Positions 1-9,322 are shown, numbered from the stretch's first letter. The stretch is DNA of 64,000 nucleotides from Aureibaculum luteum (GCF_003449015.1 NZ_QRGD01000001.1:1010639-1074638); one strand, 5' to 3'. Notes: a model not told the origin generated them from the sequence alone. Numbers and translations: made by a program.

Positions 1-936
1 GGTTTTTCTGAAGTTATTTTCAATCTTCGTAAAATTTTAGGGCTCATTTCTTTCTGCAAAAAAGATATTGCACAATACCAACCAAATCATATTATTTTTG
101 TTGATAATTCTGGTTTCAATTTGCGTATCGCAAAATGGGCAAAAAAAGAAGGTTTTAAAACCAACTATTATATTTCACCTCAAGTTTGGGCATCAAGAGC
201 AAGTCGCGTAAAAGACATTAAGCGTGATATAGATAACCTGTTTGTCATCTTACCTTTTGAAGAGGCTTTTTACGAAAAATATAATTATACAGTAAATTTT
301 GTAGGCCATCCTTTGATTGATGCTATTTCAGATAGAACACAAGTAAGTGAAAAAGCATTTCGGAAAGAATACAACCTAAACGAAAAACCTATTATAGCCC
401 TATTACCTGGAAGTCGCAAGCAAGAAATAACCAAAATGCTTTCAGTTATGCTTAAAATGGTTGATAAATTTAAGGACTATCAATTTGTAATTGCAGGTGC
501 ACCAAGTCAAGATTTTGAATTTTATAAACCTTTTATAAAGGAATCTGACGTTAAGTTTATTTCAAACAAAACGTATGATTTGTTATCCGTTTCATACGCT
601 GCGTTAGTTACATCTGGTACTGCCACATTAGAAACCGCTTTGTTTAAAATACCACAAGTGGTGTGCTATAAAGCGAGTAATATATCCTATCAAATAGCTA
701 AACGAATTATCACGTTAAAATTCATATCACTGGTCAATCTAATCATGGATCGTGAAGTAGTTACTGAACTTATTCAGCACGACTTTAACCCGAAAAGATT
801 AGAGAAAGAACTCACTAAAATATTGGACAATAAATACAGGGAAAAGCTCTTTTTAGACTATTTTGAATTAGAAAAAAAATTAGGTGGTAAAGGTGCAAGT
901 GATAAAGCTGCAGGGTTGATTTATAACTCTAAATAG
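1..936 (+). CDS. lpxB: Lipid-A-disaccharide synthase, 5' end outside the window
   Basis: This glycosyltransferase (GT19 family) joins UDP-diacylglucosamine and lipid X to make the lipid A disaccharide, at the cytoplasmic face of the inner membrane. The reading frame is open from base 1, so the gene is cut by the window edge; a TTG at 121 is internal and not the start. About 311 residues are visible. Family motifs seen in order are SGFN followed by the WASRASRVKDI stretch, GHPLIDAI, PGSRKQEI and SGTATLETALFK, which make up the nucleotide-sugar and acceptor regions. The last 8 bases overlap the convergent MATE gene. An lpxH homolog lies at 22460-23227, so two lipid A genes are in the window. 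Identification is firm; the missing N-terminus cannot be judged. Confidence 0.95.
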   Translation, partial: GFSEVIFNLRKILGLISFCKKDIAQYQPNHIIFVDNSGFNLRIAKWAKKEGFKTNYYISPQVWASRASRVKDIKRDIDNLFVILPFEEAFYEKYNYTVNFVGHPLIDAISDRTQVSEKAFRKEYNLNEKPIIALLPGSRKQEITKMLSVMLKMVDKFKDYQFVIAGAPSQDFEFYKPFIKESDVKFISNKTYDLLSVSYAALVTSGTATLETALFKIPQVVCYKASNISYQIAKRIITLKFISLVNLIMDREVVTELIQHDFNPKRLEKELTKILDNKYREKLFLDYFELEKKLGGKGASDKAAGLIYNSK

Positions 937-2266
937 TAGTATTGTCCAAATACTTCTTCCTAAAAACAATCACCAATATAATTGTTCTTAAAAACATCCA
1001 AACGGTAAAGGCTATCCATATTGCATATAGTTTTAATCCGTAATGATCTCCAATTAATAACACCGGTATAAACCCTATGAATGTCGCGATTAATAGTGTA
1101 TTTCTTAACGTTACTGCCTCTGCCAAGCCTTTAAACAATCCGTCAAAAACAAAGGCAATGGCATTTAAGGGTTGCATTAATAAAACAATCCAAAATATAG
1201 CATAAAAGGAATCTAAAACTTCAACATCTTTAGAAAAAGCTTTTCCAATGGGAACATAAAATATAAAACAAATTGTGGATAATATAAATGCAATAACAAT
1301 GGCATATTTACTCAAATCGACACTTAATTTCCATAAACTTCTATAATCCTTTTCTCCTAACAATCTACCCGAAACGATGTTACCAACACTTGCATACCCA
1401 TCAATAAAAAAGGAGAAAAAAAGCCATATTTGAAATGCGATAGTTTGTGCTGCTATATAATTATTACCATAAGCAGTGGCGTAAGAATTAGCAAAATAAA
1501 TGGCAATATTTAAAGATAATGCTCTTATAAATAAGTTTAAACTCAACAATAGCAATCGTTTGATTTCCTTATTAAATGGCCATTGAAATTTTAGTTTGAA
1601 AGGAGTTTTTTTAATGAACAAATACAAAGCCATTACCGCCATAACAACTTGAGAAATAAGACTGGCATAAGCGGCACCTTCAATATGCATTGCTGGAATA
1701 AAACCCTCAATACCAAATACCAAAACAAAGTCTAAACCAACATTCAAAAGCAAGCCAGTAATACTAATTATCATAGGCCAAAACGTGTTTTGCAAACCTC
1801 TAAAAACACCAAAAATTGAAAACACTAATAACGTTAATGGTAGCCCAACCGCTCTAATCTTATAATAAGAAACTGTATAATTCAAAATAAGTCCCTCTGC
1901 ATTATAGAGTTTAAAAATAAATTCAACAAAAGCAATGGATACGAAATACAGAATAGCACTTAATGCTAAATTAATAACAATAATTTGGGTTGGTAAAGAT
2001 TGTATTTCATCTAATCTATTAGCTCCAAAATAACGGGAAATTATGGCAGATATAGCCGAACGTGTTTGAGCTAAAATCCAGATTAAAGCAGACAAAAAGG
2101 AACCTGCAATACCTACCGCAGCCAATGCCTCTGTAGCATTCACATCAATATTACCTACTATTGCAGTATCTGTTAAAGAAAGCAATGGTTCTGCAATACC
2201 TGCTATTAGTGCCGGTATTGCTAATTTATTAATATATGTAAAGGTAACTTTTGGTTTCGATTGCAT
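929..2266 (-). CDS. MATE family efflux transporter (DinF-like)
   Basis: This is a 445-residue integral membrane protein of the multidrug and toxic compound extrusion family, which exports cationic compounds in exchange for Na+ or H+. The sequence is hydrophobic throughout with about 12 membrane segments in two similar halves. The N-terminus contains the stretch PALIAGIAEPLLSLTDTAIV, typical of the DinF branch. It starts at an ordinary ATG and its stop overlaps lpxB tail to tail by 8 bases. It stands alone on the minus strand between lpxB and comEC. The substrate cannot be read from the sequence. Confidence 0.88.
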   Translation of the reverse strand: MQSKPKVTFTYINKLAIPALIAGIAEPLLSLTDTAIVGNIDVNATEALAAVGIAGSFLSALIWILAQTRSAISAIISRYFGANRLDEIQSLPTQIIVINLALSAILYFVSIAFVEFIFKLYNAEGLILNYTVSYYKIRAVGLPLTLLVFSIFGVFRGLQNTFWPMIISITGLLLNVGLDFVLVFGIEGFIPAMHIEGAAYASLISQVVMAVMALYLFIKKTPFKLKFQWPFNKEIKRLLLLSLNLFIRALSLNIAIYFANSYATAYGNNYIAAQTIAFQIWLFFSFFIDGYASVGNIVSGRLLGEKDYRSLWKLSVDLSKYAIVIAFILSTICFIFYVPIGKAFSKDVEVLDSFYAIFWIVLLMQPLNAIAFVFDGLFKGLAEAVTLRNTLLIATFIGFIPVLLIGDHYGLKLYAIWIAFTVWMFLRTIILVIVFRKKYLDNTTI

Positions 2267-2607
2267 TCTGCTAAATCAGCCGGTTTTAAAATGCAAAGTT
2301 CGGTAATTAATTATCAAAAAAGAAGGAATAAAAAAAGAGAAAAATAGTTGGCTTTAAAAATGGGAAAAGCCCCAAATGACATGAGATGCAGATGAGGCTT
2401 TTAATTAAATAACTCTAAATTTAATTTCTTTAAATAGTACGTTGACTATTCACAATGTTTTTAAGTATTTGGGTTGATACTTACCTCAAAGATAGGTCAG
2501 AAAAGGATTAATTTAAAGTAAATTAAACGTAAGTATTGTTTTTCTTAACAAATGGTATAGATTTAACAATAAATGGTAAATTGAGACTTATTTAATACTG
2601 TACATAT
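2267..2607. other. 341-base intergenic region between divergent MATE and comEC genes
   Basis: No protein-coding frame is convincing here. A minus-strand -7 match, TATCTTTG (2487-2494), lies about 220 bases upstream of the MATE start. Between it and that gene sit AAAAGCC and GGCTTTT arms (about 2353-2363 and 2395-2402) that could form a loose hairpin with a long loop. This may be a long MATE leader or a small minus-strand RNA; neither is proven. No exact TAnnTTTG element was seen just ahead of comEC. Confidence 0.4.
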
Positions 2608-4638
2608 TTGAACATACTAAAATACATACCTGCACAACTTGTCTTTTTTTTAATTATTGGTATTGTGTTAGGGTTCTATATTGAATTAAGTATTTTCTTG
2701 GTTAGTGCTCTCTTAGTTTTTTCCATTCTATTACTATTAGTAACATACTTGCTTTCAAAGAAAAAAGAAAATCTGTATCATTATTTTACTTTCTGTACTT
2801 ACACCATTTTTATGCTGATAGGTTTTGCTTCAATTACCTTTAAAAACCCTAATGTAAATAAAAAAAATTATCTCAACCATTTGTCAGATAATTCAAATGA
2901 AACGGAGTTAATAATTGTAGACATTTTAAAGCCAAATCGTTATTACGATAGCTATATTGCTAAAGTGGTCAACATTAACGGTGCTCGGTCGGTAGGAAAA
3001 ATAAAGATTAATATCTTAAAAGATTCCACAAAGAATGATTTTTCCATAGATGATAAAATCATGGTTTTTGAAGATTTCAAGGAAATTAATAAACCTTTAA
3101 ATCCATTTCAATTTAATTACAAAAATTACTTGATCAAACAACAGGTTCATCATTATATGACAATTTATAATGGAGCCATAATACCCTTAAATAATAATAA
3201 AACATCTTTAAAAGGACTAGCACATTCCCTTAGAAAAAAAATAAATAGTTCATTACATGAAAATGGATTTAAAGGTGACGAGTTAGCCATAATAAATGCA
3301 TTACTGTTAGGACAGCGTCAAGAAATATCAAAAGAAATAATAGAGAATTACCAAAATGCCGGAGCCATACACATTTTGGCTGTTTCAGGATTGCATGTAG
3401 GAATAATTTTATTACTGCTCAACTTTTTGTTTAAACCTTTAGAAAGACTAAAACATGGTAAGATTATAAAATTAAGCGTTGTTGTACTCTTTTTATGGGC
3501 ATTTGCCTTTATTGCGGGATTATCAGCGTCAGTTATTAGAGCAGTAACAATGTTTACTGCCGTTGCCATAGCACTAGCAACCAAAAAAGAGATTAACACA
3601 TACAAAACCTTATTAATATCTATTTTCTTTCTGTTATTATTTAATCCTTTTTATCTTTTTGAAGTAGGTTTTCAACTCAGTTATTTAGCTGTGTTTTTTA
3701 TCGTATGGGTACAGCCAAAATTATATAATCTATGGAAACCCAAATATAAAGTAATTGATTACACTTGGCAATTATTTACGGTTTCTATAGCCGCTCAATT
3801 AGGTGTTTTGCCTCTAAGTTTGTATTATTTTCACCAATTTCCAGGGCTGTTTTTTGTCGCCAATCTTATAATTATTCCCTTTTTAGGGATAATTTTAGGA
3901 TTAGGGATAATAGTAATTCTCCTCGCTCTATTTGGCATATTACCGACTTTCATTGCCAATGTCTATGAAGAAGTAATCTCTATTCTAAATGCAACTGTGG
4001 GTTGGATAGGAAAACAAGAGTCTTTCTTATTTCAGAACATTTCTTTTACCATAGTTTCTACCATTTTAAGCTATTTGCTTATAATCACATTTTTTAATTG
4101 GTTTGAAACTAAAAACAAAACTGCCATAAAATATATTTTAATAGCTGTTATTTTATTTCAATCGAATTTAATTCTAGAAAAATACAATACCGAGCATGGT
4201 TCTGAATTTGTAATTTTTAATAAACCGAGGTATTCTATTCTTTTAAATAGAAATGGTAATAACACCAGTATTGAACATAGTTTTGACAGTATAACCAATA
4301 AAGGGTTTATTAAGGACTATTTAATTGGCACAAATTCAAAGCTTGAATCCGATGAAGATTTAATAAAAGATACATATCAATTTGGGGCTAAAAGAATAGT
4401 TGTAATTGACAGTTTTGGCATTTACAAAAATCTAAATATCAATCCAGAAATAATTTGGTTGCGAAACTCACCAAAGATAAATTTAGACCGATTAATAGAT
4501 CAAATGAAACCAAAAACAATAATCGCTGATGCATCAAACTACAAAAACCTTGTAGAACAATGGCAAAAAACGAGTAAAACCAACAATATTCACTTCCATT
4601 ACACCGTTAAAGATGGAGCATTTATGGAAAAATACTAA
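2608..4638 (+). CDS. comEC: ComEC/Rec2 family DNA-uptake channel
   Basis: ComEC is the inner-membrane channel that carries single-stranded DNA into the cytoplasm during natural transformation. The 676-residue protein has two or three membrane helices at the N-terminus, a soluble DUF4131-type region (about 60-200) and the multi-helix Competence domain (about 220-500) with the signature AGAIHILAVSGLHVG. The C-terminal 150 residues lack the metal-binding HxHxDH motif of the metallo-beta-lactamase nuclease domain found in longer ComEC proteins, a state common in Bacteroidetes. The start is TTG at 2608: no ATG fits, and the first membrane helix begins immediately after it, as in the family. A second transformation gene, dprA, lies at 10482. 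Confidence 0.9.
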   Translation: MNILKYIPAQLVFFLIIGIVLGFYIELSIFLVSALLVFSILLLLVTYLLSKKKENLYHYFTFCTYTIFMLIGFASITFKNPNVNKKNYLNHLSDNSNETELIIVDILKPNRYYDSYIAKVVNINGARSVGKIKINILKDSTKNDFSIDDKIMVFEDFKEINKPLNPFQFNYKNYLIKQQVHHYMTIYNGAIIPLNNNKTSLKGLAHSLRKKINSSLHENGFKGDELAIINALLLGQRQEISKEIIENYQNAGAIHILAVSGLHVGIILLLLNFLFKPLERLKHGKIIKLSVVVLFLWAFAFIAGLSASVIRAVTMFTAVAIALATKKEINTYKTLLISIFFLLLFNPFYLFEVGFQLSYLAVFFIVWVQPKLYNLWKPKYKVIDYTWQLFTVSIAAQLGVLPLSLYYFHQFPGLFFVANLIIIPFLGIILGLGIIVILLALFGILPTFIANVYEEVISILNATVGWIGKQESFLFQNISFTIVSTILSYLLIITFFNWFETKNKTAIKYILIAVILFQSNLILEKYNTEHGSEFVIFNKPRYSILLNRNGNNTSIEHSFDSITNKGFIKDYLIGTNSKLESDEDLIKDTYQFGAKRIVVIDSFGIYKNLNINPEIIWLRNSPKINLDRLIDQMKPKTIIADASNYKNLVEQWQKTSKTNNIHFHYTVKDGAFMEKY

Positions 4639-4653
4639 ACCAGTTCAAATAAC

Positions 4654-4661
4654 TATATTTG
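4654..4661 (+). promoter_or_regulatory. -7 promoter element TATATTTG of the nucleotidyltransferase gene
   Basis: The octamer is an exact match to the Bacteroidetes TAnnTTTG element and puts the transcript start near 4665, about 20 bases before the ATG at 4686. It overlaps an in-frame TTG at 4659, which argues against that TTG as the start. No clear -33 box was seen. Confidence 0.6.
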
Positions 4662-4685
4662 CTTTCTTTAAAAACAAAGTTACTT

Positions 4686-5693
4686 ATGAAGATTATTGTC
4701 CCTATGGCAGGTATAGGTTCTCGCCTAAGACCTCACACTTTAACAATTCCTAAACCTTTAACATTAATAGCCGGAAAACCTATCGTACAACGACTGGTTG
4801 AAGATATTGCCGCTGTTTTAAAACAAGATGTTGAAGAAATTGCTTTTATTATAGGTCCTACTTTTCCTAAAGATACTGAAAGTAAATTATTAGCTATTGC
4901 AAAAGATTTAGGTGCAAAAGGTGTGGTAACAGTTCAAGAAACAGCTTTAGGTACAGCTCATGCTATACAATGTGCAAAGGAATCTTTAAATGGTCCTTGC
5001 GTTGTAGCTTTTGCCGACACGCTTTTTAAAGCTGATTTTACACTTGATGAAAATGCAGATGGTGCTATTTGGGTAAAACAAGTTGAAAACCCTAGTGCTT
5101 ATGGTGTTATAAAAATGCAAGATGGTATTATTACTGATTTCGTTGAGAAACCAGAAACATTTATTTCAGATTTAGCCATTATAGGTATCTATTACTTTAA
5201 AAAAGGAGAAATTTTACGAGACGAAATTCAGTATTTGTTAGATAACGACATCAAAGATAAAGGCGAATATCAATTAACTGATGCATTAGAAAACATGAAG
5301 AAAAAAGGTATGAAGTTTGTACCTGGTCAAGTTGACGAATGGATGGATTGTGGTAATAAAGCAATCACCGTTGAAACAAATGGTAGAGTGTTGCAATTTG
5401 CAAAGCAAGCCGGACAAAACTTGGTATCAACATCTGTAATTTTGGAAAATTCAGAAATTATAGAACCATGCTATATCGGCGATAATGTAAAGTTAATTAA
5501 TGCTAAAATTGGCCCGAATGTATCACTTGGCACAAATAGTGTAGTAGAAAACTCAACAATTAGTAATTCATTAATTCAAACGAATACTACTATTAAAAAT
5601 GCAACTTTAGATAATGCAATGATTGGTAACAATGTTGAATACAATGGTGATTTCACCTCAATAAGCATAGGCGATTATTCTAATTTGGTTTAA
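4686..5693 (+). CDS. Sugar-phosphate nucleotidyltransferase with left-handed beta-helix tail
   Basis: This 335-residue enzyme should transfer a nucleotide from an NTP to a sugar 1-phosphate, giving an NDP-sugar for envelope or polysaccharide synthesis. The N-terminus MKIIVPMAGIGSRLRPHT carries the GxGxRLxPxT nucleotide-binding loop followed by PKPLTLIAGKPI, the RmlA/GalU-type signature. From about residue 235 hexapeptide-like repeats (IGDNVKL, IGPNVSL, IGNNVEY) indicate a left-handed beta-helix that may aid oligomerisation or carry a second activity. The ATG at 4686 is preferred over TTG 4659, which lies inside the -7 promoter box. It leads a compact run with the TPR and DUF4292 genes. The sugar (glucose, mannose or other) cannot be fixed; flavobacterial homologs are often labelled glucose-1-phosphate thymidylyltransferase. 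Confidence 0.82.
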   Translation: MKIIVPMAGIGSRLRPHTLTIPKPLTLIAGKPIVQRLVEDIAAVLKQDVEEIAFIIGPTFPKDTESKLLAIAKDLGAKGVVTVQETALGTAHAIQCAKESLNGPCVVAFADTLFKADFTLDENADGAIWVKQVENPSAYGVIKMQDGIITDFVEKPETFISDLAIIGIYYFKKGEILRDEIQYLLDNDIKDKGEYQLTDALENMKKKGMKFVPGQVDEWMDCGNKAITVETNGRVLQFAKQAGQNLVSTSVILENSEIIEPCYIGDNVKLINAKIGPNVSLGTNSVVENSTISNSLIQTNTTIKNATLDNAMIGNNVEYNGDFTSISIGDYSNLV

Positions 5694-5698
5694 GTTTA

Positions 5699-6697
5699 AT
5701 GACAAAGTGGATTAAGCATATCATAGTTTTAATTATGATGAGTTTTTCTTTTATAGGATTTACTCAGAATGATTCATTGGCTCAAATATTTTTAGAAACA
5801 AAAGATGTCGAAGAGCTTAAAAAAGAACAAAGCAATCTCGATTTTGAAAAGTATTTCTTTGAAGCCTTGCAGCAAAAAGCTATCGGAAATTTTGACCAAG
5901 CTATCGTAGCTTTAGAAAAATGTCAAGATATAAGAAGCGATGACAAGGCATTAAATTTTGAGTTTGGTAAAAATTACTTTGAATTAGCAAAATACACTGA
6001 AGCTGAAGCCTTCGTACAAATTGCTTTAAAAAAAGATGTAAATAATTTGTTTATGCAAATTTTACTTAGAGATATTTATAACCGTCAAAACAACTTTAAA
6101 GCAGCTTTAGAAGTTCAGAAAAAAATTGCTGAGAAAAATGCCAATTCCGAATTAGATTTAGTTATTCTGTATATTAAAAATAATCAAATTGAAGACGCTA
6201 AAAAAATTCTATTAGATTTAGAAAAAAAGGGAACATTAGACGAAAATTTACTACCCTTTAAAGAATCCATTTTAAGCGGTAGCGTTTCAACTCCAGTAAA
6301 TGAAACTACTGACAAAAATATAGAAGAACAGTCTTTAACGGAACTAAAAACTACCTATCAATCTGAAAAATCATTTAGAGTATTAAAGCAGTTATTAATT
6401 AGGTTAAATGAAAAAGAGAAATATTTAGAGCTGGAAAAAGAAAGTGCAACAGGAACAGAACTTTTTCCTGCCCAACCTTTCGTTTATTTAATGAATGCTA
6501 AAGCTCTTAATTATACCAAAAAATATGATCAAGCACTTCTTAAATTAGAAGTAGGATTAGATTATATAGTTGATGATGCTGTCCTTGAAGCTGATTTTTA
6601 TGATCAAATGGGGTTGAGCTATAAAGGACTAAAAAATAATGTTGAAGCTTCTAAGAATTATAATAAAGCAACAGCAATAAGACAAAAAAAATCATAA
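5699..6697 (+). CDS. Secreted tetratricopeptide-repeat protein
   Basis: This 332-residue protein has a signal peptide (cleavage after about residue 22, FIGFTQ) and is otherwise helical. TPR-like units lie at about 55-160 and 260-330, for example the stretch ending ASKNYNKATAIRQ. TPR domains mediate protein-protein contacts, so a periplasmic scaffold role is likely. It begins 5 bases after the nucleotidyltransferase gene and the next gene follows after 1 base, so the three are almost surely co-transcribed. No enzymatic motif is visible. Confidence 0.8.
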   Translation: MTKWIKHIIVLIMMSFSFIGFTQNDSLAQIFLETKDVEELKKEQSNLDFEKYFFEALQQKAIGNFDQAIVALEKCQDIRSDDKALNFEFGKNYFELAKYTEAEAFVQIALKKDVNNLFMQILLRDIYNRQNNFKAALEVQKKIAEKNANSELDLVILYIKNNQIEDAKKILLDLEKKGTLDENLLPFKESILSGSVSTPVNETTDKNIEEQSLTELKTTYQSEKSFRVLKQLLIRLNEKEKYLELEKESATGTELFPAQPFVYLMNAKALNYTKKYDQALLKLEVGLDYIVDDAVLEADFYDQMGLSYKGLKNNVEASKNYNKATAIRQKKS

Positions 6698-6698
6698 A

Positions 6699-7472
6699 AT
6701 GTTAAAAAATATTGCTTTTATAGTTATTGTTATGTTGTCATTTTCGGCGTGTAAATCAAAAAAAGTAACAAACACATCAGAGAATACGACTTTGTCATCT
6801 AAAAGAGTAATCAAGAATCATTATATCAATTCCTTTGATAAAAAGACCATCAATGCCAAGTTGAAAATTAAATATAAAGGAAAAAGTAATTTACCAAGTG
6901 TAACGGGTTCATTAAGACTTCAAAAAGATCAAACAATCTGGATTAGCCTAACAAAATTAGGTTTTTCTGTAGGTAAAGTATTAATAACACCTAATAGAGT
7001 TAGCTTTTACGAAAAAATAAACAGAACCTATTTTGATGGTGATTTTACCTTATTGAGTAATTTTTTAGGTACCGAATTAGATTTTCAAAAAGTACAAGAT
7101 CTTTTATTGGGGCAGAGTTTACTAGACCTTAAAAAAGAGTCTTTTGACATCTCTTTTTCTGAAAAAAATTATCAGTTAAAACCAAAAGTTAGTCACCCTT
7201 TATTTGATATTCTCTTTTTGATAAACCCTATTAACTTTAAAATTAATAGTCAACAACTGAATCAAAAAGACGAAAACAATACGTTGGTTATTAATTATGC
7301 CAACTATGAAACTATAGAAAATGAATTTTTCCCAAGAGAAATTTACATTATTGCATCAGACAAAAAAAACACTTCTACCATAGATGTTGATTATAAGTCC
7401 GTTGAATTCAATAAATCACTTAGTTTCCCTTTTGAAATACCAAAAAATTACGAAAAAATAGAGCTGAAATAA
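6699..7472 (+). CDS. DUF4292 family lipoprotein
   Basis: This is a 257-residue lipoprotein with the lipobox LSFSAC (Cys18). The body resembles the Bacteroidetes DUF4292 family, with segments such as INAKLKIKYKGKSNLPSVTG and DQTIWISLTKLGF suggesting a LolA/LolB-like half-barrel that binds lipid or lipoprotein. That fold assignment is recalled from the family, not shown here. It starts 1 base after the TPR gene and precedes the EnvC-like gene. The set TPR, DUF4292, EnvC recurs in flavobacteria, which hints at a shared envelope role. Confidence 0.75.
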   Translation: MLKNIAFIVIVMLSFSACKSKKVTNTSENTTLSSKRVIKNHYINSFDKKTINAKLKIKYKGKSNLPSVTGSLRLQKDQTIWISLTKLGFSVGKVLITPNRVSFYEKINRTYFDGDFTLLSNFLGTELDFQKVQDLLLGQSLLDLKKESFDISFSEKNYQLKPKVSHPLFDILFLINPINFKINSQQLNQKDENNTLVINYANYETIENEFFPREIYIIASDKKNTSTIDVDYKSVEFNKSLSFPFEIPKNYEKIELK

Positions 7473-7501
7473 TAAAATATTTTAGTCCAAATAAATTGGC
7501 A

Positions 7502-7509
7502 TAACTTTG
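7502..7509 (+). promoter_or_regulatory. Candidate -7 element TAACTTTG upstream of the envC-like gene
   Basis: This exact TAnnTTTG match would start a transcript near 7513 and leave a leader of about 54 bases. A second match lies closer to the gene at 7555-7562, so only one of the two may be used. Confidence 0.4.
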
Positions 7510-7554
7510 TTGAAATATTTTTAAAATCTGAAATGCTATTTATCTAAAAAAGGA

Positions 7555-7562
7555 TAGTTTTG
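7555..7562 (+). promoter_or_regulatory. -7 element TAGTTTTG abutting the envC-like start codon
   Basis: This exact TAnnTTTG match ends 4 bases before the ATG at 7567. If used, the mRNA would be essentially leaderless. Confidence 0.45.
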
Positions 7563-7566
7563 TAAT

Positions 7567-8778
7567 ATGAACTTTAGAGTTGTCTTATTTATTATTATCT
7601 CCATATTCTTCACGATTTCTTCGTTGGGGCAATCAAAATCTCAATTAGAAAAAAAGAGAAAACAACTACAAGAAGAAATAAAAGAAACGCAAAATCTTTT
7701 ATTTAAATCGAAAAAAGAAGCCGAGACCTTATTGTCTGAACTTGATGATTTAACTAAAATAATAAGCGTTCGTTCTCGATTAATTAGAACCATTGACGAG
7801 GAGGCAGAAGTGCTTTCAGAAGCCATTGCAAAAAATGAAAAGGAAATTAATTCCTTAGAGAAAAATCTATCTGTTTTAAAAAAGGATTACGCCAACATGG
7901 TGGTGAGTTCATATAAAAGTAAAAATAAACAAAGTCGCTTGCTATTTTTACTATCCTCAGAAAGTTTTACGCAAGCCTATAAACGTTTACAGTATATAAA
8001 ACAGTACGCTACTTATAGAAAACAACAAGGAGAACAAATAAAGATTTCCGCAAATAAATTAAGTGTCTTAACCGATTCTTTACGAAATAAAGAAGACGAA
8101 AAACGATTGCTCATTGCTCTTCACACACAACAAAAAGATAGCATTGGCCGTGAAAAAAACACACAAGTAAGATTGGTCGGTAAAGTAAAAGCAAAAGAAA
8201 GAAAATATATTTCTCAAATAAAAAGTAAACAAGCTGAAGAGCGTAAAATAGACCGACAAGTAGACAAAATTATTGCAGCTGCCATTGCCAAGTCAAATAA
8301 AGGAACTGGGAAAAAAGCATCTTCGGGCTTTCATTTAACACCTGAAAATAAAAAATTGGCTAATAATCTAGTTGCAAATAAAGGTAAATTACCATGGCCG
8401 GTCAAAAAAGGTCTTATTATCAGAAAATTCGGAACTCAAAAACACCCTACAATGCCAGGTATCACCATTAATTCAAGTGGTATACATATTGCAACAGAAA
8501 AAGGAGCAAAAGCTAGAGCTATTTTTAAGGGAAAAGTGTTGTCTATCCAATTACAATCTGGTAGAAAAAAAATGGTATTGATTCAACATGGTAATTACAT
8601 TACTGCATATAAAAACCTTGATGATGTATTGGTTAAATTAGGCGATAATGTTGATACTGGTGTTGAAATAGGCACAATTCATACGGATGCGATTAATGGT
8701 AAAACCGTTCTTATATTCAGTTTTATGAAAGAGATACAGCCTCAAAATCCTGAATCTTGGATTGGTAAACTTCTTTAA
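7567..8778 (+). CDS. envC: EnvC-like murein hydrolase activator (degenerate LytM/M23)
   Basis: This 403-residue protein has a signal peptide (to about residue 22), a long coiled coil (about 22-250, rich in K, E, Q and L) and a C-terminal LytM/M23 domain (about 285-403). The zinc ligands of active M23 peptidases appear lost. Where HxGxD is expected the sequence is SSGIHIAT, and where the HxH motif is expected it reads LIFSFMK. It is therefore probably not an endopeptidase but an activator of cell-separation amidases, as known for E. coli EnvC. It ends 4 bases before a convergent thioesterase gene. Family assignment is strong; the amidase partner is not in this window. Confidence 0.85.
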   Translation: MNFRVVLFIIISIFFTISSLGQSKSQLEKKRKQLQEEIKETQNLLFKSKKEAETLLSELDDLTKIISVRSRLIRTIDEEAEVLSEAIAKNEKEINSLEKNLSVLKKDYANMVVSSYKSKNKQSRLLFLLSSESFTQAYKRLQYIKQYATYRKQQGEQIKISANKLSVLTDSLRNKEDEKRLLIALHTQQKDSIGREKNTQVRLVGKVKAKERKYISQIKSKQAEERKIDRQVDKIIAAAIAKSNKGTGKKASSGFHLTPENKKLANNLVANKGKLPWPVKKGLIIRKFGTQKHPTMPGITINSSGIHIATEKGAKARAIFKGKVLSIQLQSGRKKMVLIQHGNYITAYKNLDDVLVKLGDNVDTGVEIGTIHTDAINGKTVLIFSFMKEIQPQNPESWIGKLL

Positions 8779-8782
8779 AGAC

Positions 8783-9292
8783 TTAACCAAAAAGAGCCTT
8801 TAACTCATCAGCTTCTTCAGGTTTCATTTTACCAGACAAAATTAAACTTAATTGCTTTCTGCGTAGAGCTCCTTCAAAACGCTCTTTTTCTAATTCTGTT
8901 TCTGGTTTAATAACAGGTACTTTTACAGGAGAGCCCGTTAAATCAACCGCAACAAAAGTATAAATACCTTCGTTCACCTTTGATTTTTCACCACTCTCAC
9001 GATCTTCTGTCCATACATCAGCATAAACTTCCATAGACGAGTTAAAAGCTCTAGAAACCTTCGATTCTATAATTAACACACTACCTACAGGTACGGCTTT
9101 ATTAAAAGCTACGTGATTTACAGACGCCGTTACTACAATTCTATTTGAGTGCCTTTGTGCGGCAATACTACAAGCTCTATCCATTCTTGCTAAAAGCTCA
9201 CCACCAAAAAGGTTATGTAAAGAATTCGTTTCTCCAGGCAGTACCATATCAGTTAATATCGTTAAAGATTCTTTTGGAGTTTTTATTTTCAT
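8783..9292 (-). CDS. Acyl-CoA thioesterase, hot-dog fold (YciA-like)
   Basis: This 169-residue cytoplasmic enzyme hydrolyses acyl-CoA to free acid and CoA. The motif NLFGGELLARMDRACSIAA matches the YciA/BACH-type hot-dog active-site helix, followed by VTASVNHVAFNKAVPVG. The length fits a single hot-dog domain plus a short helical tail. A -7 promoter match (9323-9330) lies 31 bases upstream. Chain-length preference cannot be predicted. Confidence 0.88.
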   Translation of the reverse strand: MKIKTPKESLTILTDMVLPGETNSLHNLFGGELLARMDRACSIAAQRHSNRIVVTASVNHVAFNKAVPVGSVLIIESKVSRAFNSSMEVYADVWTEDRESGEKSKVNEGIYTFVAVDLTGSPVKVPVIKPETELEKERFEGALRRKQLSLILSGKMKPEEADELKALFG

Positions 9293-9322
9293 TTTAAAAA
9301 AGTTAATCGTTATTTAAGTAGG

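Noticed and set aside
121-936. lpxB starting at TTG 121
   Set aside because: The same frame is open and family-like back to base 1 (GFSEVIFNLRKILG), so the gene is merely cut by the window edge.
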